A stretch of DNA of 16,287 bases from CAIQIA01 sp049317465 (GCA_049317465.1 JBMOIF010000048.1:1-16287), one strand, 5' to 3'; counted from the first letter of the stretch, positions 1 to 6,952 are shown. Numbers and translations: made by a program. The notes: a model not told the origin generated them from the letters alone.

Positions 1-421
1 CCTTGCGATAGCCACCGGGGGAGGCCATGCCGAAGTTGCGGGCCACGTTCTCCTTGGTGTCTCTCCCCTTCTGGTGACCGAGAAAGAGCACGGGACGGGA
101 GCCCAGACGGCCGAGTCCGGCCACCAGCGCTTTGTCGTCGCTGCCGCGTCGGTCGCCATGCAGCTCGATCCATTCCTCGCTGAGCAGCTGAACGAAGTCA
201 AGGCAGCTCGGCCTCTGGGGGTGGCGGGCCACCTGGATCTTCTGGGCCGGGGTGAGGGCCCCGAAGATCTCTTCCCGTCGCCGGGCGGCAAGAGTCTCCA
301 GCTGCAGCAGCTGCTGGTTCACATCGACCTCGGAATCCCGGGCCAGCTGACGGATCTGATCGATCTGCTCCTCGAGATCCACCAGGGGCTTCTCGAACTC
401 GAGCAGGAGACGGCGGGCCAT
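1..421 (-). CDS. accA: Acetyl-CoA carboxylase carboxyltransferase subunit alpha (5' part, cut by window edge)
   Basis: AccA is the alpha half of the carboxyltransferase that moves the carboxyl group from carboxybiotin to acetyl-CoA to make malonyl-CoA, the first committed step of fatty acid synthesis in the cytoplasm. About 140 N-terminal residues are present; the family is usually about 320-330, so the rest lies beyond base 1. Visible family signatures are the N-terminal MARRLLLEFEKPLVDLEEQI, then a WIELHGDR block followed by SDDKALVAGLG, and GHQKGRDTKENVARNFGM near the cut. The ATG at 421-419 lies only 4 bases after the aar stop codon, so the two are probably co-transcribed and perhaps translationally coupled. 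The aar-accA neighbourhood is common in cyanobacteria and ties acyl-ACP reduction to acyl chain supply. Assignment is firm. Confidence 0.95.
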   Translation of the reverse strand, partial: MARRLLLEFEKPLVDLEEQIDQIRQLARDSEVDVNQQLLQLETLAARRREEIFGALTPAQKIQVARHPQRPSCLDFVQLLSEEWIELHGDRRGSDDKALVAGLGRLGSRPVLFLGHQKGRDTKENVARNFGMASPGGYRK

Positions 422-425
422 GGCG

Positions 426-1475
426 TCAGGCGACGAGCGGATGGACGGTGGACTGGGGGTTCAGGGCGAGGGGCTGGAAGCCATGGCGACGGGAGGCGGC
501 CCCGATGCGTTCCATCGCGTCGAGGGTGATGTTGTTGCGTCCCCAGCTGAAGTTCGTGTGCCAGCCCTCGAACTCGAGCAGCATGGCCTCGGCGAAGCAG
601 GCGAACAGCTGGCGCTGGGGCCGCTCCATTTCTGCCGCCTCCATCATCTGCCAGCCGATGTCGGTGTGGAACTCGACGATGCCGCCCTTGAGCACATGGA
701 TGTCGGGATGGGAGAAGTGGCTGTCGAGGTTCTTGGGGTAGCCGCCATCGACCATCAGACAGGGTCGGCGCAGGCTGCCTTCGTCAATGGTCAGGGTCTT
801 GGGCAGCGAAGCCACCCAGACCACCACGTCAGCCTCCGCCAGGGCCAGGTCGAGGGGAAGGATGCGCGAGCTGCCGGGCAGGGAGGCCCGCAGCTCCTCC
901 AGGGGTCCCTGCTGTCGGGCCACGAGCAGCAGTTCTTCCACGCGGGTGCTTTCGGCCATCCAGCGACACACCGCACTGCCGATGTCACCGGTGGCTCCCA
1001 CCACCGCCACCCTGGCCCGGGCCAGGTCGATGCCGAGGGTCGGGGCGTTCTCCTCGACCTGGCGGGCGATCACCCAGGCGGTGTGGGTGTTGCCGGTGGT
1101 GAACCGTGACCAGTCGAGGGTGGTGGCCCGCACCTGCTGCTCCCGCAACAGGTTGAAGTTCTCGAAGATGATCGAGGTGAAGCCCCCCAGGGCGGTGATC
1201 TGCAGCCCGGTCTTCTGGGCCAGCTCCATGGCGTTCAGGACCTTGCGCTTGGCGGTCTTGAAGCGGCTGAGCATCTCGGGCACGAAGCACGAGTCGATGT
1301 AAGAGCCCTCAATGGTCGCTCCAGTGAGGCTGGTGATGGACACGGATTCGACCAGCTGCGGCGGTGCGGTGCACCACACATCGAGGTCGCCGTCAGCAAA
1401 GGCGTCATAGCCGAATTGACGGGCCTTGACCCTGGCATCAGCGAAGCTGCTGGAGTGACCGATCAGTCCGAACAT
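426..1475 (-). CDS. aar: Long-chain acyl-[acyl-carrier-protein] reductase (AAR)
   Basis: AAR reduces C16/C18 acyl-ACP to the fatty aldehyde with NADPH, the first step of the cyanobacterial alkane pathway. The 349-residue product matches the usual length of about 340-350. The N-terminus MFGLIGHSSSFADARVKA and the block around residues 31-49 (WCTAPPQLVESVSITS) are typical. A nucleotide-binding glycine motif VVGATGDIGSA spans residues 158-168. The likely thioester-forming cysteine is C293 in FACFAEAM, matching C294 of the Synechococcus elongatus enzyme from memory, followed by the conserved NFSWGRNNIT. The gene lies 75 bases downstream of ado and 4 bases before accA. The ado-aar gap has no TANNNT box but holds a clean stem-loop, so expression may depend on readthrough from the ado transcript. 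Confidence 0.97.
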   Translation of the reverse strand: MFGLIGHSSSFADARVKARQFGYDAFADGDLDVWCTAPPQLVESVSITSLTGATIEGSYIDSCFVPEMLSRFKTAKRKVLNAMELAQKTGLQITALGGFTSIIFENFNLLREQQVRATTLDWSRFTTGNTHTAWVIARQVEENAPTLGIDLARARVAVVGATGDIGSAVCRWMAESTRVEELLLVARQQGPLEELRASLPGSSRILPLDLALAEADVVVWVASLPKTLTIDEGSLRRPCLMVDGGYPKNLDSHFSHPDIHVLKGGIVEFHTDIGWQMMEAAEMERPQRQLFACFAEAMLLEFEGWHTNFSWGRNNITLDAMERIGAASRRHGFQPLALNPQSTVHPLVA

Positions 1476-1524
1476 TGAAACGATGCTGGGCCGGACCTGC
1501 GCCGGTTCGCCAACGGTGGGGGAA

Positions 1525-1543
1525 GTCTCCCATGAAGGGAGAC
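1525..1543. promoter_or_regulatory. Stem-loop in the ado-aar gap
   Basis: GTCTCCC at 1525-1531 and GGGAGAC at 1537-1543 form a perfect 7-bp stem with a 5-base loop (ATGAA on plus, TTCAT on minus). It begins 7 bases after the ado stop on the transcribed strand and is followed there by TTCCCCCACC rather than a T-run. That argues for an RNA-processing, stability or partial-attenuation element rather than a classical intrinsic terminator. The role is inferred; only the inverted repeat is seen. Confidence 0.5.
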
Positions 1544-1550
1544 CGGTTCT

Positions 1551-2267
1551 TCAACCCGCCAGGGCTGCGGCACCCAGGCGAGCCAGGTCACGGGTGCTGA
1601 AACCCACGTCTGCAAGGGCTTCCTGGTAGGCGATCAGAAAATCTTCGATGAGATCTTCTTTGCCCATGTGGAGCACTGCCGCGTCATCGGCAACCTGCTC
1701 AAGCATCGAACGGATGATCGGAAGATTGACCCGGTTCGCTGCTTCGATCTCGTCGCGGCACTCCTCGAAATGAGCCTTGAGCCAGGCCTGGCCGTAATTG
1801 AGATGGGTGTACTCATCCTTGACCACCGCCTCGGTGATGCGACGGGCGAAGGGGTCGGCCACCGGGATATAGATGTGGTACGCGGCGATGGCGAAGGCCT
1901 CGATCATCAAGGCCTGGATCACCAGACAGGTGGCGACCCTGTTCTCAGCGAGGGCAGCCTGGAAGTTGGCATGCAGGGGAGCGAAGAAGGTCCGGGCGAA
2001 GGGCATGTCGGGCTCCACCTGCAGATTGCGGGCGCACGACTGGAAACCCTTCATGTGGCGCAGCTCCATGCGGGCCAGCTGGGCGAGGGGCTCGGCTTGA
2101 TCGGGCAGGAGGGTGCCGATGGACATGTAATTGTCGTGGGCTTCCTGCTCCCCTTCGATGACGATGGCGTTGATGCGGCTGTAGGCCGAGCGATAAGCCT
2201 CGGACGTGAAGTCGGGCAGTCCCTCGGGGATGCCGTCGACGCAGGAATCGAGAACGGTGGCGGCCAT
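1551..2267 (-). CDS. ado: Aldehyde deformylating oxygenase (alkane synthase)
   Basis: ADO is a ferritin-like di-iron oxygenase that converts the fatty aldehyde made by AAR into an alkane one carbon shorter plus formate. The product is 238 residues, normal for the family. All six expected iron ligands are present at a constant offset from the S. elongatus enzyme: E40 in IEGEQEAHDNY, E68 and H71 in MELRHMKGF, E123 in IEAFAIAAYH, and E152 and H155 in KDEYTHLNYG. The ATG at 2267-2265 is chosen because it aligns with the family N-terminus and shares one base with the stop of the upstream creatininase-like gene (TGATG). An in-frame start 30 codons upstream would add a low-complexity tail lying entirely inside that gene. 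No Shine-Dalgarno is visible, consistent with coupling. Confidence 0.97.
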   Translation of the reverse strand: MAATVLDSCVDGIPEGLPDFTSEAYRSAYSRINAIVIEGEQEAHDNYMSIGTLLPDQAEPLAQLARMELRHMKGFQSCARNLQVEPDMPFARTFFAPLHANFQAALAENRVATCLVIQALMIEAFAIAAYHIYIPVADPFARRITEAVVKDEYTHLNYGQAWLKAHFEECRDEIEAANRVNLPIIRSMLEQVADDAAVLHMGKEDLIEDFLIAYQEALADVGFSTRDLARLGAAALAG

Positions 2268-3142
2268 CAGACGGAGGGAGTGGCTGGAGCCCCGGCCGGA
2301 CCGGGGACCGGTGTTGGACGCTGCACTGTACCGATACCGGGCCGCCGGTGGGGCCACGGAGTGGCCAGCAGGTCCGCCAGCAGCACTGTCCAGCCCTGAA
2401 CCAGCCGTTCGAAGATCCGTTCTCCCTCCTCGGCGCCAGCCCCCGTGGGATCGCCCACCACCCCGCTGGCACTGAGGTCACGGGTGGTCCAGGCACAGGG
2501 GACGGCCCCCTCCAGGGAGAACCCCGTCGGTGGCACCGGCACCGGCGCGGCGGCCGGCGCTGGCCCCACGAGCCCCGGGGCCAGCGCCAGCATCAGGCTG
2601 GTCTCGGCGCGGCCGGCATGGAGCCCGCCGGAGCGTTCGGGCTCAGGAATGTCGTCGAGCACCTGCCCGGGCCCCGACCAGAGGAAGCAGGGCAGCACCC
2701 CCAGACGGGGCCAGCGGGCGTGGATCTGCCGCGCCGCCACCTGCAACAGCGCGATCTGGCCGCCATGACCGTTGAACAGCAGCAGCCGCTCGAATCCTGC
2801 GCTGGCCACGGAGGCCCCCACGGCATCCAGGAGCCCCAGCAGCACGGGAGCCGGCAGGCTCACGGTGCCCGGAAACCCCTCATGTTCGGGCGAGAACCCG
2901 AAGCTCTGCAGGGGCAGCCGCCAGATGGGCAGGTCCGGCGCCAGCCCTGCCAGGGCTCCATCCAGCACCCGCTCGGCGAACAGGGCATCGGTGCCCAGGG
3001 GCAGATGGGGTCCATGCTGCTCGTGGGCACCCAGAGGAAGCACCACGGTGCTGCCGGGCCGCCGGGCCGCGGCTTCAACGGCGGGCCAGGCCATGGCCGC
3101 GAGACAACGCTCGACCGGCTCGGCTGTCGGCAGGGAAGGCAC
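2267..3142 (-). CDS. Creatininase-family amidohydrolase
   Basis: This 291-residue protein belongs to the creatininase/formamide-hydrolase fold family, whose members are metal-dependent enzymes that hydrolyse small amides. The metal-site signature is intact: GAHEQHGPHLPLGTDA at residues 38-53 with E41, H43 and D52; FNGHGGQ at 123-129; and HAGRAETS at 175-182 with H175 and E180. The substrate cannot be read from the sequence. The family includes creatininase, mycofactocin MftE and riboflavin-pathway FAPy hydrolases, and no partner genes for those pathways are nearby. The start is taken as GTG at 3142; an in-frame ATG at 3094 would remove 16 residues that resemble the family N-terminus. Its stop codon overlaps the ado start by one base. 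The proline/alanine-rich tail after about residue 265 looks poorly ordered. Confidence 0.85.
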   Translation of the reverse strand: MPSLPTAEPVERCLAAMAWPAVEAAARRPGSTVVLPLGAHEQHGPHLPLGTDALFAERVLDGALAGLAPDLPIWRLPLQSFGFSPEHEGFPGTVSLPAPVLLGLLDAVGASVASAGFERLLLFNGHGGQIALLQVAARQIHARWPRLGVLPCFLWSGPGQVLDDIPEPERSGGLHAGRAETSLMLALAPGLVGPAPAAAPVPVPPTGFSLEGAVPCAWTTRDLSASGVVGDPTGAGAEEGERIFERLVQGWTVLLADLLATPWPHRRPGIGTVQRPTPVPGPAGAPATPSV

Positions 3143-3164
3143 GGGGGGATCCGATGGCGCTGCC

Positions 3165-3170
3165 TACAGT
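3165..3170 (+). promoter_or_regulatory. Candidate -10 element for the S1-like gene
   Basis: TACAGT fits the cyanobacterial -10 pattern TANNNT and lies 28 bases before the ATG at 3199, in the 56-base divergent gap with the creatininase-like gene. The same TA step read on minus gives TAGGCA, 18 bases before the GTG at 3142, so the gap could fire both ways. No convincing -35 is seen. Confidence 0.4.
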
Positions 3171-3198
3171 GTGGGATCGGACGTCTCACGGACAGGTC

Positions 3199-4401
3199 AT
3201 GGCCGGCATCGGCAGCGACAAGCCCCGCACTCCCGGCGGACAGGCCACACCGCCGCGGAAACCCCTGGCGATCCTGCACATCAGCAAACGGGATGAGGAG
3301 GAGCGGCGCGCCGGCGAGGCCGATGCCGGGCCCGCGCCCGTGGTCGCGGCCGACCCACTGCCCCCCCGGGCCGAACCACCGACCCGCCGCGATGCGGCCG
3401 ACGACGACGATCTGGGGGGCCTGACCATGGCCGACCTGCTGGGGGCTGCCCCCGCCCCCGAGCGGCAGCCGCAGCCGGCACCGGCCGCCAGGGCCGCCCG
3501 GCGCAGCGTCGACGACTTCGACTTCGATGAGCAGGCCTTCCTGGCGGCCCTCGACGAGAACGAGCCTGTGGGCACCACGGGTGAGGTGGTGAACGGCGTG
3601 GTGGTCGAGCACGAAAGCGATGGCATCTACGTCGACATCGGCGGCAAGGCGCCGGGCTTCATGCCCAAGGCCGAATGCGGTCTCGGGGTGATCACCGACC
3701 TCAAGAACCGTTTCCCGCGGGGCACCCGCGTCGACGTGCTGGTCACCGGCGAGCAGAACGCCGACGGCATGGTCACCATCAGCTGCCGGGCCCTGGCGCT
3801 GCGCCAGGCCTGGGAGAAGGTTCGCCAGCTGGAGAAGGAGGGCCGGGTGCTTCAGGTGAAGGTCACGGGCTTCAACCGGGGCGGGGTCACGGTGGATGTG
3901 GAGGGTCTGCGGGGCTTCATCCCCCGCTCCCAGCTGCAGGAGGGCGACAACCACGAAGCCCTGGTGGGCCGCACCCTGGGGGTCACCTTCCTGGAGGTGT
4001 CTCCCGAGACGCGCAAGCTCGTGCTGTCCGAGAAACGAGCGGCGACGGCGGCACGGTTCGCCGAACTGGAGGTGGGGCAACTGGTCTCGGGCCAGGTGGC
4101 CAGCCTCAAGCCCTACGGATTCTTCATCGACCTCGGCGGCGTCAGCGGTCTGCTGCACCAGAGCTGCGTCACGGGCGGCGGCCTGCGGGATCTGCGCGAA
4201 GCCTTCAGCCCCGGCGAAACCATCCAGGCCCTGGTCACCGATCTCGACCCAGGCCGCGGCCGCATCGCCCTCAACACAGCCCTGCTCGAAAATCAGCCCG
4301 GCGAGCTGCTGATCGACAAGGCCACGGTCATGGCCGAAGCCCGCGACCGGGCGAACCGGGCCCGGCAGCTGCTGCGCCAGCAGGACCAGTCGGCCGGATG
4401 A
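3199..4401 (+). CDS. rps1b: S1-like RNA-binding protein (30S ribosomal protein S1 homolog B, Nbp1-like)
   Basis: The 400-residue product carries three S1 (OB-fold) RNA-binding domains at roughly 125-200 (GEVVNGVVVEHESDGIYVDI), 213-281 (GRVLQVKVTGFNRGGVTVDV) and 291-361 (GQLVSGQVASLKPYGFFIDL). They are preceded by an acidic, proline/alanine-rich linker containing DDDDLGG and DDFDFDEQAFLAALDENEPV. Cyanobacteria carry short S1 proteins with three such domains and a second paralog called S1 homolog B or Nbp1; the leading PLAILHISKRDEEERR and the linker fit that paralog as I remember it. It should bind mRNA leaders at the ribosome. The ATG at 3199 is preferred over one at 3154 because it follows GGACAGG and gives the expected N-terminus. 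The last four bases (ATGA) overlap the Tab2-like gene. Confidence 0.88.
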   Translation: MAGIGSDKPRTPGGQATPPRKPLAILHISKRDEEERRAGEADAGPAPVVAADPLPPRAEPPTRRDAADDDDLGGLTMADLLGAAPAPERQPQPAPAARAARRSVDDFDFDEQAFLAALDENEPVGTTGEVVNGVVVEHESDGIYVDIGGKAPGFMPKAECGLGVITDLKNRFPRGTRVDVLVTGEQNADGMVTISCRALALRQAWEKVRQLEKEGRVLQVKVTGFNRGGVTVDVEGLRGFIPRSQLQEGDNHEALVGRTLGVTFLEVSPETRKLVLSEKRAATAARFAELEVGQLVSGQVASLKPYGFFIDLGGVSGLLHQSCVTGGGLRDLREAFSPGETIQALVTDLDPGRGRIALNTALLENQPGELLIDKATVMAEARDRANRARQLLRQQDQSAG

Positions 4402-5261
4402 GCGGCCCCACCCCCGACTGGGAGCTCGACTACTTCTCGCGGCCACTGCTGGACGGTGAGGGCCGTCGGGTGTGGGAGGTGCTGATCTGCGCCGCCGGCA
4501 GCCCGGGCACACCTCCCTTCCGCTGGAGCCGCTCGTGTGCATCGGCCAGCGTCAACTCGGTCTGGCTGCAGCAGGCGCTGCAGGAGGCCCTGGAGGCCCA
4601 GCGTGCCCACGACGGCGGCCGGCCCCGGCGCCTGCGCTGCTGGCGCGCCTCGATGCGGACGATGGTGCAGCGGGCGGCGGCCGCCCTCGATCTGGAGGTG
4701 ATCCCCAGCCGTCGCTGTTACACGCTCGTGGAGTGGCTGCAGCAGAGGGAACGGGAGGTCTATCCCGCCATGGAGGGCTACATGGCCGGTCCCCTGGCGC
4801 CTGGACCCAGCGTCAGCCCGGCCCCACCCCGGCCGCTGCCGGAAGCCGTGCGCGGAGACGGCTGGGGCTGGGCGCAGCTGCCCGCCGATGCCCTGCAGGA
4901 CGCCGGCGAATGGCCGATGGACTTCGGTGGTCTGGTGGACCTGCCATCCCTGGACCCCGGTGCCCGGATTCCGGGAGTGCGTCTGTTCAGCCCGCAGCGG
5001 GCCCTCGCCCTGGCCGGCTGGCTTGCCGGACTGGAACCGGTGCGACTCGAACTGCGCGAGCGGCAGCTGGTGCTGGAGGCCGGCCTCGACGACCGCTGGC
5101 TGGTGTCGGACGTGGCCGCCGATCAGGTGGCCGAAGCCCAGGCGGCCTTCGCCGACAGCCGTGAACGGGCCGGAGGGCTGCAGTTCCTGGCGGTGCAGAG
5201 CGACGCCGACAGCCAGCACTTCGCCGGCTTCTGGCTGCTGCGGGATCTGCCGGATCCATGA
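4398..5261 (+). CDS. Tab2/Atab2-family RNA-binding protein
   Basis: The 287-residue protein matches the Tab2/Atab2 family (formerly DUF1092), found in oxygenic phototrophs. Chlamydomonas Tab2 is needed to translate psaB, and Arabidopsis ATAB2 acts in photosystem translation, so a role in photosystem mRNA translation or assembly is plausible but untested here. Signatures are WELDYFSRPLLDGEGRRVWEVLIC at residues 8-31 (seen as shorter conserved words WELDYFSRP and WEVLIC), a central RMTMV...IPSRRCYTLVEWLQQRE region around 84-119, and a C-terminal LQFLAVQSD...FAGFWLLRD at 261-283. A low-complexity proline patch at 131-150 separates the two halves. The ATG overlaps the stop of the S1-like gene (ATGA), implying coupled translation of two RNA-binding proteins. 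Confidence 0.9.
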   Translation: MSGPTPDWELDYFSRPLLDGEGRRVWEVLICAAGSPGTPPFRWSRSCASASVNSVWLQQALQEALEAQRAHDGGRPRRLRCWRASMRTMVQRAAAALDLEVIPSRRCYTLVEWLQQREREVYPAMEGYMAGPLAPGPSVSPAPPRPLPEAVRGDGWGWAQLPADALQDAGEWPMDFGGLVDLPSLDPGARIPGVRLFSPQRALALAGWLAGLEPVRLELRERQLVLEAGLDDRWLVSDVAADQVAEAQAAFADSRERAGGLQFLAVQSDADSQHFAGFWLLRDLPDP

Positions 5262-5306
5262 GCTCCGGTGGGGTGATGCCAGAGTGCGATCCCTGTCATC
5301 CGCCGC

Positions 5307-6104
5307 ATGGCGTCCACCAGCCCCGACCCGGCTGACCACGATCCCTTCGCGCGCCCGGATGCCGGCTTCAACAGCCTGCCGGGCTGGACCTGGGTGGGCA
5401 CCTATGGCGGTTATTACCTGCAGTGCGACCTGCTGGCCTCGTTCGAGCATGGCTTCTTCACCCGTCTCTGGCATGGCCGGGAGCCGGCTGAACTGGTGGG
5501 CCACCTCAGCGCAGGTGTGTCGGTGCACCGGCCCCAGCAGGTGCACGGCGCCCTGGTGCTGCCGGCCTCCGTGGCCGCCGCAGCCCCCTGGCCCGAGGCC
5601 GACGGGCTGTGGAGTGATGCCGGCGGCCAGAGCCTCTGGGTCTGCGGAGCCGACTGCACCCCGGTGCTGCTGGCTGATCCGGCCAGCGGCCGCGTGGCGG
5701 CCTGCCATGCCGGCTGGCGGGGGGTGGCAGGGGGCATTCTCACCGAAGCCGTGCTGGCCCTGGAGGCCGCCGGCGGGCGGCGGGAACAGCTGCTGCTGGC
5801 CCTGGGCCCGGCCGTGAGTCGGGCCAACTACCAGGTGGAGCCGAGCGTGAGTGCCCAGCTCGGCGACCGGGAGCGGCTGGAGGCGGCCGGCGCGATCGCC
5901 GCCGATCCGGAACCGGGCCGGGAGCGCCTCGACATCCGCAGGGCGGCGCTGCTGCAGCTGCTCGACCTGGGACTGGATCCCGAGCAGATCAGCCTCTGCC
6001 CGCTCTGCACCGTGGGCGAACCCGAGCTGTTCCATTCGTGGCGCCGGGACCAGGTGCGGGCCGTGCAGTGGAGCGGCATCGTCAGCCAGCAGGCGGAGGC
6101 ATGA
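5307..6104 (+). CDS. pgeF: PgeF/YfiH-family laccase-domain protein
   Basis: The 265-residue protein is a member of the laccase-domain (YfiH, DUF152) family. Family members have been assigned purine nucleoside phosphorylase and polyphenol oxidase activities, and E. coli PgeF removes wrongly incorporated serine from peptidoglycan precursors. The zinc-site residues are all visible: H80 in QQVHG, C117 in ADCTPVLLAD, and H134 in HAGWRG. A conserved tail CPLCTVGEPELFHSWRRD follows. Length is normal. The start ATG at 5307 lies 45 bases after the Tab2-like stop; upstream CAGAGT at 5280-5285 resembles a -10 box but misses the first T. The stop codon lies one base before the ATG of the small membrane gene, so the two are probably expressed together. 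Confidence 0.9.
   Translation: MASTSPDPADHDPFARPDAGFNSLPGWTWVGTYGGYYLQCDLLASFEHGFFTRLWHGREPAELVGHLSAGVSVHRPQQVHGALVLPASVAAAAPWPEADGLWSDAGGQSLWVCGADCTPVLLADPASGRVAACHAGWRGVAGGILTEAVLALEAAGGRREQLLLALGPAVSRANYQVEPSVSAQLGDRERLEAAGAIAADPEPGRERLDIRRAALLQLLDLGLDPEQISLCPLCTVGEPELFHSWRRDQVRAVQWSGIVSQQAEA
5892..5899. repeat. HIP1 octamer
   Basis: GCGATCGC, the highly iterated palindrome of many cyanobacteria, lies inside the PgeF-like gene. Only two copies were found in the window, so it is not strongly enriched here. Confidence 0.6.
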
Positions 6105-6105
6105 G

Positions 6106-6309
6106 ATGACCCAGGACTTCTGGCGTGCCAAACCCTGGTGGTGTCAGCCCTGGTCCATCGTCACCACCGGCGTGGTGGTGAGCGCCGGCAGCTGGCTGGC
6201 CCTGCACCGCTGGTGGATCACCCTGCCTGTGGGGCTGCTGGTGCTGGTCTGGTGGGGGCTGTTTCTGGTGGTGGTGCCCTCGATCACGCCGATGGACCCT
6301 GAACCGTAG
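6106..6309 (+). CDS. Small cyanobacterial membrane protein (DUF6737-like)
   Basis: A 67-residue protein with a tryptophan-rich N-terminus (FWRAKPWWCQPWSIV) and two hydrophobic segments, roughly 17-33 and 38-56, giving a predicted helical hairpin in the membrane. I recall small cyanobacterial proteins with the same KPWWCQPWSI block, labelled DUF6737, but function is unknown. The start is supported by a good Shine-Dalgarno, GGAGG at 6095-6099, six bases before the ATG at 6106; such sites are rare in this window. It begins one base after the PgeF-like stop. Its own TAG stop forms the first half of TAGGCT, a candidate -10 box for the cytochrome gene. Confidence 0.8.
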   Translation: MTQDFWRAKPWWCQPWSIVTTGVVVSAGSWLALHRWWITLPVGLLVLVWWGLFLVVVPSITPMDPEP

Positions 6310-6312
6310 GCT
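6307..6312 (+). promoter_or_regulatory. Candidate -10 element overlapping a TAG stop (for the cytochrome)
   Basis: TAGGCT fits TANNNT and begins with the TAG stop codon of the small membrane gene. It lies 21 bases before the cytochrome ATG. The same hexamer in the same relation to a stop codon occurs before trpA and before the exported protein at 9770. No -35 is evident. Confidence 0.4.
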
Positions 6313-6333
6313 GGGGCCCCTGGGGAGCCACCG

Positions 6334-6651
6334 ATGGCTGGCCGACGGTCCCTGGCCCTGCTGGGCCTGCTGCTGACACTGGTGCTGGCGGTCCCCGACG
6401 GAGCCGCCCTGTTCCAGCAGCACTGCGTCGGCTGCCACGTCAACGGGGGCAACATCATCCGCCGCAACAAGACCCTCCGCCTCGCGGCCCTCGAACGCAA
6501 CGGCATCGTCGACGCGGCGGCCATCAGCGCCATCGCCGCCGATGGCCTCGGCAGCATGGGCGGTTACCGAGAGGTGCTGGGCCCCGGCGGGGCCGACGCC
6601 GTCGGCGGCTGGGTGTGGCAGCAGGCCCAGGCGGGCTGGCCCAGGGGCTGA
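6334..6651 (+). CDS. Small exported c-type cytochrome, cytochrome c6-like
   Basis: The 105-residue protein has an N-terminal hydrophobic signal (about residues 5-20) and one haem-attachment site CVGCH at 31-35. The pattern ALFQQHCVGCHVNGGNIIRR, then KTLRLAALERNG, then a late tryptophan in WVWQQAQAGW, follows the cytochrome c6 fold. The likely axial methionine is M75 in GLGSMGGY, where plastid and cyanobacterial c6 normally have AMPAF. It should act in the thylakoid lumen or periplasm as a small electron carrier, but the altered methionine loop suggests a c6-like paralog rather than the main PetJ donor to photosystem I. It ends inside a palindrome shared with the convergent YCII gene. Confidence 0.85.
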   Translation: MAGRRSLALLGLLLTLVLAVPDGAALFQQHCVGCHVNGGNIIRRNKTLRLAALERNGIVDAAAISAIAADGLGSMGGYREVLGPGGADAVGGWVWQQAQAGWPRG

Positions 6652-6663
6652 TCGGCCGATCAG
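6648..6663. repeat. 16-base perfect palindrome spanning two convergent stop codons
   Basis: CTGATCGGCCGATCAG is its own reverse complement. It contains the cytochrome stop (TGA 6649-6651) and the YCII stop (TCA 6660-6662 on plus) at mirror positions. As RNA it can form a short hairpin on either strand, so it may help end both transcripts, though no T-run follows on either side. Confidence 0.5.
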
Positions 6664-6926
6664 AAGGCCTGGATCCAGGGGTGCACCTCGACAGCGGTCC
6701 AGATGCCCTGGCGCCAGTACACGTCCCCATGGACAAGGCGCTCCACGGTCTCGCGGCTGTCGGCCTCGTAGATGCCGAAGACATGGGTGCTGCCCTCGGT
6801 GGGGCCGAGGGTGATGAGCACCCCGTCATCCTTCTGACGCTGCAACCCCGCCAGGTGCTCCTCCCGGTAGGGGGTCCGCCGCTCGAGGGCGTTGTCGCAG
6901 TAGGTGCCCCAGAGCACGAAGCGCAT
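6660..6926 (-). CDS. YCII-family protein
   Basis: An 88-residue protein of the YCII (YciI-like) alpha-beta ferredoxin-like fold. It shows the family pattern MRFVLWGTYCDNALERR, then REEHLAGL, a GPTEGSTHVFGIYEADS strand-loop, and a C-terminal VHPWIQAF. Some YciI relatives are small hydrolases or dehalogenase-like proteins using a His-Asp pair, but most have no known substrate, and none can be assigned here. The ATG at 6926 is preferred over a start six codons upstream because it matches the family N-terminus and lies 26 bases after a TAGCCT box. It follows the DUF938 gene by 29 bases and converges with the cytochrome gene. Confidence 0.85.
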   Translation of the reverse strand: MRFVLWGTYCDNALERRTPYREEHLAGLQRQKDDGVLITLGPTEGSTHVFGIYEADSRETVERLVHGDVYWRQGIWTAVEVHPWIQAF

Positions 6927-6952
6927 GGTCGCTGACGGGATCAACTGGCGCG

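Noticed and set aside
420..1109. Long open frame on plus opposite aar
   Set aside because: Its strand partner is a clear AAR with catalytic residues; the plus frame gives a low-complexity product with no motif, as expected opposite a G+C-rich gene.
2860..4542. 560-residue open frame on minus opposite the S1-like gene
   Set aside because: The plus strand encodes three clear S1 domains; the minus frame runs across several gene borders and matches nothing.
5280..5285. CAGAGT as a -10 box for the PgeF-like gene (similar CAGAGT at 10908-10903 minus before the 79-residue gene)
   Set aside because: Spacing of 21-22 bases is right, but the conserved first T of TANNNT is missing, so support is too weak for a feature.
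4293..6131. 612-residue open frame on minus opposite the Tab2-like and PgeF-like genes
   Set aside because: Spans two well-supported genes on the other strand; composition-driven shadow.
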